DNA of 12,308 nucleotides from Endomicrobium sp. (GTDB lineage Bacteria > Elusimicrobiota > Endomicrobiia > Endomicrobiales > Endomicrobiaceae), in NCBI GenBank assembly GCA_031278405.1, contig JAITKL010000012.1, forward strand, positions 1 through 12,308, given 5' to 3'. A program made the translations under genes and the position numbers. Under the pieces are notes generated by a model that made no database searches, was not told the DNA's origin, and was given only the letters and a program-made list of their open reading frames with translations. This document shows positions 8,151-12,308 of this stretch, one piece after another (within the stretch, counting starts at the first letter, position 1; the number at the start of each line of letters is the position of its first letter).

Positions 8151-8780
8151 ATGAGAATTATAAGGATAGATAAAGTAAAATTCAAAAAGAATACTTTTAA
8201 GATATGTTTTGAAAACAATGACAGTGCAATTGTTTTAGCCGATAGTATTGTTAAATTCGGTCTTAAAGTAGATAAAGAGCTTACGGATAAAAAATATAAA
8301 GAAGTTATGTCTTATGATAAATCTAAGAGAATAATGTCTGACGCATTAGCTTCGGTTGCTTTAAGATCTTACAGTTCAAGAGGGTTGCAAGCAAAACTCT
8401 TACAAAAAGGCTATGATAAAGATATGGTTTTGAATGCTGTTGATAGACTTGAAGAATTGAATTATATAGACGATGATAAGTTTTCAAAAAATTATGCTGT
8501 TTATCTATCTCAGAAAGGCAAGGGAGAGTTTGCAATTAAAGCTGAGTTAGAGAAGCATGGCATAGATAAGGTTTTAGTAATGGAAGCTCTTGATGAAGCG
8601 AAATCTCAAGAAGAACCTTACAAACAGATTGTTAAAATAATGCATTCAAAATTTAAAAATTTTAAATGGAAAGATAAAAGCGAAGTGAGAAGGGTGGCAG
8701 CATTTTTTTTAAGAAGAGGTTTTTCTTCAGAAAATATAGCGAAAGTGTTTAGAGAATACAGAAATATCTCTATTGATTAA
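8151..8780 (+). CDS. recX: RecX family regulatory protein
   Basis: RecX proteins bind RecA and usually inhibit its filament growth and strand exchange. The 209-aa length fits the three-helix-repeat family. The core is clear: ALASVALRSYSSRGLQAKLL (about 64-83), RLEELNYIDDDKFSKNYAVY (about 100-119), KGEFAIKAELEKHGI, and a basic C-terminal repeat with VRRVAAFFLRRGFSSENIAKV. The N-terminal 55 residues resemble the short beta-rich extension found in many non-proteobacterial RecX proteins. No recA is in the window, although recX is often its neighbour. The ATG is one base after the preceding stop with no ribosome site of its own, so translational coupling is likely. Confidence 0.9.
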   Translation: MRIIRIDKVKFKKNTFKICFENNDSAIVLADSIVKFGLKVDKELTDKKYKEVMSYDKSKRIMSDALASVALRSYSSRGLQAKLLQKGYDKDMVLNAVDRLEELNYIDDDKFSKNYAVYLSQKGKGEFAIKAELEKHGIDKVLVMEALDEAKSQEEPYKQIVKIMHSKFKNFKWKDKSEVRRVAAFFLRRGFSSENIAKVFREYRNISID

Positions 8781-8796
8781 ACAACAGGAAAGGACA

Positions 8797-10353
8797 ATGA
8801 GCACATCACTGATTAGCGTTTCAGACAAAACCGGTATTGTGGAATTTGCAAAGGAATTAAAAAATTTAGGTTGGGATATAATTTCCAGCGGTGGTACGGC
8901 AAAAATTTTAAAAGAAAATTCTATTGACTGCAAAGAAATATTTGAAGTTACTGGATTTCCAGAAATTTTAGATGGTAGGGTAAAAACGCTTAATCCGAAA
9001 ATTCATGGCGGAATACTTGCTGTAAGAAATAAAAATGAACACACAAAACAGTTACAAGAACATAATATTGGTGCTATAGATATGGTTGTCGTAAATTTGT
9101 ATCCATTTGAAGAAACAATAAACAAAATTCCTAAGCCCGAAGACAAAAAAATAGCTCAAGATGTTATAGAAAATATAGACATTGGGGGGGTAGCTTTGCT
9201 TAGAGCAGCGGCAAAAAATTATAAAGACGTTATGGTTATTTGCGATTTAAAGGACTATTCGGTTATTGTTGATAATTTAAAGCGCAAATCTGTAAATGAA
9301 GACTTAAAATTAAATTTGGCTGCAAAAGCTTTTCGTTGTACAGCTTACTATGACTCTTTAATTTCAAGTTATTTAATTTATGAAAAGTTTCCTACATATG
9401 CATCTATACCTTTAAAAAAGTTATCGGGTCTCAGATACGGTGAAAACCCTCATCAAGAAGCTGCATTGTATTCAAATGGTACAGAAACAAATAAGCCTAT
9501 AGTAATATCTGCAAAACAAATCCATGGAAAAGAGCTGTCGTACAACAATTATTTAGATTTGGAATCAGCATGGAGACTTGTTCATGAATTTGATGCACCT
9601 GCTTGTGCTATTATCAAACATAACAATCCTTGTGGTTGTGCTGAAGGAAGCTTTATAAAAGATGTGTATTTAAAAGCTTTGTCTTGCGATCCCATAAGTG
9701 CTTTTGGCGGCATAATAGCTTTTAATAAGTTTGTTGAAGAAGATACGGCGGAAGAAATAAGCAAATTATTTGTGGAGTGTGTTATAGCTCCGGGTTATTC
9801 TAAAAACGCTTTAGATATTTTAACCCGCAAGAAAAATATAAGATTATTAGTTCAAGAAATACCTTATAAGGAAGATAAAAATATTGTTGAATATAGAATG
9901 ATGTCTTATGGTATGCTTGCTCAGGATAGAGACAATCTTTTATCAGCTGAAATAAGGCTCATGACAAGACGTCAACCAACAAAAGAAGAAAATGATTCTT
10001 TAAATTTTGCTTGGAAGATTGTAAAACATGTTAAGTCTAACGCTATTATTTTAGCTAGAGGCAGACAAACAGTGGGTATTGGAGCCGGACAGATGAGTCG
10101 TATAGATTCTTTAAAAATCGCTGTTGAAAAAATGAAAGATGTAAATCATACATTAGATGAGAAAAAATTTCCACTTGTTTTAGCGTCAGATGCTTTTTTC
10201 CCCTTTCCTGATATTATTGAAGAGTCGGCAAAGGCGGGAGTTACAGCTATAATTCAACCTGGTGGTTCAATAAAAGATGAGGATTCTGTTAAAGCTGCGG
10301 ATGACAGAAATATGGCTATGGTGGCTACCGACATTCGTCATTTTAAACATTAA
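8797..10353 (+). CDS. purH: Bifunctional AICAR formyltransferase/IMP cyclohydrolase
   Basis: Performs the last two steps of purine synthesis: AICAR to FAICAR using 10-formyl-THF, then closure to IMP. The ATG at 8797 (518 aa) is preferred over the in-frame TTG at 8773 because AGGAAAGGA (8786-8794) sits just upstream and the protein then begins MSTSLISVSDKTG, as in the family. The N-terminal MGS-like cyclohydrolase domain has SSGGTAKIL and KTLNPKIHGG (63-72). The transformylase domain has RYGENPHQEAALY from residue 213, the catalytic Lys274-His275 pair in IIKHNNPCGCAEG, and TVGIGAGQMSR. It ends FPFPDIIEESAKAG, QPGGSIKDED and RHFKH, the normal complete C-terminus. A G7 run (9184-9190) encodes Gly-Gly. 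It begins 16 bases after recX. Confidence 0.97.
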   Translation: MSTSLISVSDKTGIVEFAKELKNLGWDIISSGGTAKILKENSIDCKEIFEVTGFPEILDGRVKTLNPKIHGGILAVRNKNEHTKQLQEHNIGAIDMVVVNLYPFEETINKIPKPEDKKIAQDVIENIDIGGVALLRAAAKNYKDVMVICDLKDYSVIVDNLKRKSVNEDLKLNLAAKAFRCTAYYDSLISSYLIYEKFPTYASIPLKKLSGLRYGENPHQEAALYSNGTETNKPIVISAKQIHGKELSYNNYLDLESAWRLVHEFDAPACAIIKHNNPCGCAEGSFIKDVYLKALSCDPISAFGGIIAFNKFVEEDTAEEISKLFVECVIAPGYSKNALDILTRKKNIRLLVQEIPYKEDKNIVEYRMMSYGMLAQDRDNLLSAEIRLMTRRQPTKEENDSLNFAWKIVKHVKSNAIILARGRQTVGIGAGQMSRIDSLKIAVEKMKDVNHTLDEKKFPLVLASDAFFPFPDIIEESAKAGVTAIIQPGGSIKDEDSVKAADDRNMAMVATDIRHFKH

Positions 10354-10357
10354 TTTA

Positions 10358-10376
10358 CGTAAAAGCATGTTTTACG
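10358..10376 (+). other. Hairpin between purH and the secreted-protein gene
   Basis: CGTAAAA (10358-10364) and TTTTACG (10370-10376) are perfect 7-base inverted repeats around GCATG, immediately followed by the AAGGG ribosome site (10379-10383) of the next gene. There is no T-run, so it is not an obvious terminator. It may affect mRNA processing or translation, or be incidental. Confidence 0.45.
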
Positions 10377-10391
10377 GCAAGGGTGTTGATT

Positions 10392-11096
10392 ATGAAGAAG
10401 CTTTTAGTGATGTCAATATTAATGTTGTTAATGGTGTGTTTTTTTTCTGATAATGCGTCGGCAAGAAGAAGACGTCATTTTAAGATAATAAATGTTGTTT
10501 ATCCTGCCAATCATTATTGGGATTGGGATAGCGATCCCATCTATTGGTACCCTGATCAAATTGACGGCGATTTTTATTACAGCTATACAAGTTATAATAA
10601 TTATGAAACTGAAAGAAGTAAGGCTAATACAGCGTTGAATGAAATAGAGCTTCTTGAGAAAAGAAGAACTGAATCTGAAAAGGCTAAAAAAGAATTAACA
10701 AAAGTAAAAATTACAGAAGCTAAATTTTATAAACAATATAGTACTGAGTCTCCTGCCGTTTCTATGGCTGAGATTACTTTAAAAAATAATTCAAATTATA
10801 AGATTACAGCCGTCTTTTTCAGAGGAAAGTTGATTACACCAAAGACTGGCAGGATTTTAATAGATGGAGATTTTAAGTGTGATTTGCCAGAACAGCTTGA
10901 GCCGGGAACAGAAAATATTTATGAAATAGCTTTGAATGATTTTGGAGGTTGGGCTAAAGTAAAAGTTTCAGATATCACCAAATTTGACGTTTCTATAATT
11001 GGGCTAGGCACAAGCGACGGGACAGTTTATGTAAGTGCTTTTTCAAACAACGATCAAAAAAGATTAGATAATTTAAAGAAAAAATATATTGACTAA
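10392..11096 (+). CDS. Unrecognised secreted (periplasmic) protein
   Basis: I do not recognise this 234-aa protein. The ATG at 10392 is chosen over the GTG at 10383 because AAGGG (10379-10383) is then 8 bases upstream. A signal peptide is clear: MKK, a hydrophobic stretch at 4-18 and a likely signal peptidase I site after NASA (residue 24). The mature protein starts RRRRHF. Residues 37-71 are rich in Tyr, Trp and Asp (HYWDWDSDPIYWYP, DFYYSYTSYNNY). Residues 72-104 are highly charged and likely helical or coiled coil. Residues 105-234 look like a beta-rich domain with ITLKNNSNYKITAVFFRG and LEPGTENIYEI, of the type seen in envelope proteins. Cys16 lies within the hydrophobic core and lacks a good lipobox. 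The gene sits within the housekeeping run, 38 bases after purH and 15 before lipA. Confidence 0.75.
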   Translation: MKKLLVMSILMLLMVCFFSDNASARRRRHFKIINVVYPANHYWDWDSDPIYWYPDQIDGDFYYSYTSYNNYETERSKANTALNEIELLEKRRTESEKAKKELTKVKITEAKFYKQYSTESPAVSMAEITLKNNSNYKITAVFFRGKLITPKTGRILIDGDFKCDLPEQLEPGTENIYEIALNDFGGWAKVKVSDITKFDVSIIGLGTSDGTVYVSAFSNNDQKRLDNLKKKYID

Positions 11097-11111
11097 GAAG
11101 AAGCATATGAG

Positions 11112-11945
11112 ATGATACAAGAGAAAAAAAAAATTACAATTGCTGATATAGCGGCGTTGAAAAAAGACTTTAGAACTAAAGGGCTAAATACCGTTTGTCA
11201 AAGCGCCAAATGTCCAAATATCGACGAATGTTTTAAAAAGAAAACAGCAACATTTTTAATACTTGGAAAAAACTGCACAAGAAAATGCGCTTTTTGCGCT
11301 GTGGAAAAATATAGCCCAGAATTGATTGATGCAGACGAACCTTTTAAAATTGCAAAAACGATAAAAGAATTTGGGCTTTCTTATAGTGTTATAACGTCAG
11401 TAACAAGGGACGATTTGCCTGACGGCGGGGCAGGTCATTTTGCAAAAACAGTAAATGAGATAAAACTTGTTATTCCTAATGCTAAAGTAGAAGTTCTTGT
11501 GCCAGATTTTTTAGGCAAGACAGAACTTATAGACATCGTTTTAGTTTCAAAACCAGATGTTTTTTCTCATAATTTAGAAACAGTTCCATGCTTATACGAT
11601 AATGTGAGAAAAGGCGCAGATTATAAACGCTCTATGAAAGTTTTAAAGTATGCAAAAAATTTAGGCTTTAAAGTCAAAACAGGAATAATGTTGGGTTTAG
11701 GTGAAACTGAACGGCAACTGTTTGATATTATTAAAGATGTAAAAGATACGGGTATTGATATTCTCACTATTGGACAATATCTTGCTCCCACAAAAAAGCA
11801 TTATTCTGTTGTTAAACAATATAAAAAGGAAGAATTTCAAAAGATAAGAGATTTTGCTCTTTCAATTGGCATAAGACAAGTAATTACAGGAAGATATGTC
11901 CGCAGTTCGTACTTAGCAGAGAAATATTTTAGAATGTTTTTTTGA
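11112..11945 (+). CDS. lipA: Lipoyl synthase LipA
   Basis: Radical SAM enzyme inserting two sulfurs into protein-bound octanoyl groups to make the lipoyl cofactor of 2-oxoacid dehydrogenases and the glycine cleavage H protein. Both clusters' ligands are present: auxiliary cluster C29-x4-C34-x5-C40 (CQSAKCPNIDEC) and radical SAM C55-x3-C59-x2-C62 (CTRKCAFC). The C-terminal R264-S-S-Y motif provides the serine ligand of the auxiliary cluster. Other family blocks are SVTRDDLPDGGAGHF, FSHNLETVP, GLGET and DILTIGQYLAPTKKH. At 277 aa it is slightly shorter than E. coli LipA (321), mainly at the N-terminus. The usual GPLVRSSY reads GRYVRSSY. The ribosome site is weak (AAGAAG). No lipB or lplA is present in the window. 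Confidence 0.95.
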   Translation: MIQEKKKITIADIAALKKDFRTKGLNTVCQSAKCPNIDECFKKKTATFLILGKNCTRKCAFCAVEKYSPELIDADEPFKIAKTIKEFGLSYSVITSVTRDDLPDGGAGHFAKTVNEIKLVIPNAKVEVLVPDFLGKTELIDIVLVSKPDVFSHNLETVPCLYDNVRKGADYKRSMKVLKYAKNLGFKVKTGIMLGLGETERQLFDIIKDVKDTGIDILTIGQYLAPTKKHYSVVKQYKKEEFQKIRDFALSIGIRQVITGRYVRSSYLAEKYFRMFF

Positions 11946-11949
11946 GTAA

Positions 11950-11965
11950 GACAAACGTATTTGTC
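11950..11965 (+). other. Hairpin just after lipA
   Basis: GACAAA (11950-11955) and TTTGTC (11960-11965) form a perfect 6-base stem with the tetraloop CGTA, five bases after the lipA stop. No T-run follows, so it could be an mRNA 3'-end stabilising structure rather than a terminator. Confidence 0.4.
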
Positions 11966-12039
11966 CGACGTAGGCGGTATAGTGAGGTAAAGCTTACTAT
12001 TTATTTAGGTGCATATTTGAAACACAAACTGATATAAAA

Positions 12040-12071
12040 CCAAAAAATCAGATTTGGCATTTTTGTTTTTT
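12040..12071 (+). terminator. Weak candidate terminator of the nusB-lipA run
   Basis: CCAAA (12040-12044) pairs with TTTGG (12053-12057) around an 8-base loop, followed by CATTTTTGTTTTTT. The T-rich tail is good but the stem is only five pairs. It is the most terminator-like element downstream of lipA. Confidence 0.3.
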
Positions 12072-12180
12072 GTTAAAGAACTTAATTCTTTTTACAATGA
12101 TTTGAAAGCTTTTTTAGTTCAAATAATAAAGTGTCTATACTTTTGCTTTCCTCTCGATGATGCTGAGCAAACGTCTTTAA

Positions 12181-12308
12181 ACAGATAGGAGAAAAGAATA
12201 TCAAGAGAGTTTTCCCAATGTTACATACGAATTAAATGGGGAACCAGTGTGGATTTTGCTACTTATGGACGGACGCATGCAAAAAGGAAAAGATAGATTT
12301 GATAAAAA
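12181..12308 (+). CDS. Possible 5' fragment of an unidentified gene running off the window
   Basis: This frame is open from the stop at 12178-12180 to the window edge (42 codons) and encodes FPNVTYELNGEPVWILLLMD and then GRMQKGKDRFDK. I recognise no family. No ATG opens it. A GTG at 12247 with GGGGA at 12238-12242, or an ATG at 12265, could be a start. It may equally be a fragment of a decayed gene. The call is tentative. Confidence 0.2.

Larger units (their letters stand above)
11946..12308. other. 363-base region without an assignable gene
   Basis: No intact gene is recognisable. It contains a hairpin, a weak terminator candidate and short open stretches on both strands with coding-like composition. 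On + , 12181-12308 is open to the window edge and encodes NGEPVWILLLMDGRMQKGKD; an AGGAG lies at 12187-12191 and a possible GTG start at 12247. On - , a frame ending at 12082 encodes HHREESKSIDTLLFELKKLS without a start codon. These may be gene debris, or the beginning of a gene that continues beyond the window. Confidence 0.5.

Noticed and set aside
8773..8796. Upstream TTG start for purH overlapping the end of recX.
   Set aside because: The ATG at 8797 has a strong AGGAAAGGA site and gives the normal family N-terminus. The eight extra residues match nothing.
10383..10391. GTG start for the secreted protein gene.
   Set aside because: The ribosome site AAGGG overlaps that GTG; it is correctly spaced only for the ATG at 10392, which also gives a classic MKK signal peptide.
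1..12308. CRISPR arrays, defence islands, prophage, insertion sequences, tRNA or rRNA genes.
   Set aside because: No direct-repeat array, transposase, integrase or RNA-gene signature was seen. All confident genes are ordinary metabolic or informational genes.

Overview
This is a low-GC window, roughly one third G+C by eye. It is densely packed with housekeeping genes, all on the + strand, plus one heavily decayed gene on the - strand at the left end. The combination of AT-rich codon use, very short or overlapping gene junctions, intact core genes and a decaying gene full of frameshifts suggests a host-restricted, genome-reduced bacterium. The protein sequences remind me of Elusimicrobia (Endomicrobium, termite-gut flagellate endosymbionts). 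That taxonomic guess comes from memory and was not tested by a search.

Layout. Bases 1-770 (- strand) hold the remains of a SpoU/TrmH-family RNA 2'-O-methyltransferase. Its conserved blocks are readable only by hopping between frames, and a near-perfect 23-bp inverted repeat interrupts its C-terminal SAM-binding knot. A possible promoter at 933-961 precedes pgi (1002-2645), which is followed by rlmN (2724-3755). After a 183-bp gap with a candidate promoter comes a tight run of eight genes at 3939-11945: nusB, ligA, an RluA-type pseudouridine synthase, a DUF362/2x[4Fe-4S] protein, recX, purH, an unrecognised secreted protein and lipA. Junctions in that run range from a 4-bp overlap to 49 bp, so it probably forms one transcription unit. 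The last 363 bases (11946-12308) hold hairpins, a weak terminator candidate and short coding-like fragments that I could not assign.

Functionally the genes are mixed: glycolysis (pgi), RNA modification and antitermination (rlmN, rluA-type, nusB, the dead spoU gene), DNA ligation and recombination control (ligA, recX), purine synthesis (purH) and lipoyl cofactor synthesis (lipA). The operon looks like a compaction product rather than a dedicated pathway. I see no defence system, CRISPR array, mobile element, tRNA or rRNA. The most unusual feature is the pseudogene, specifically the inverted duplication within it, which looks like a template-switch mutation caught in place.
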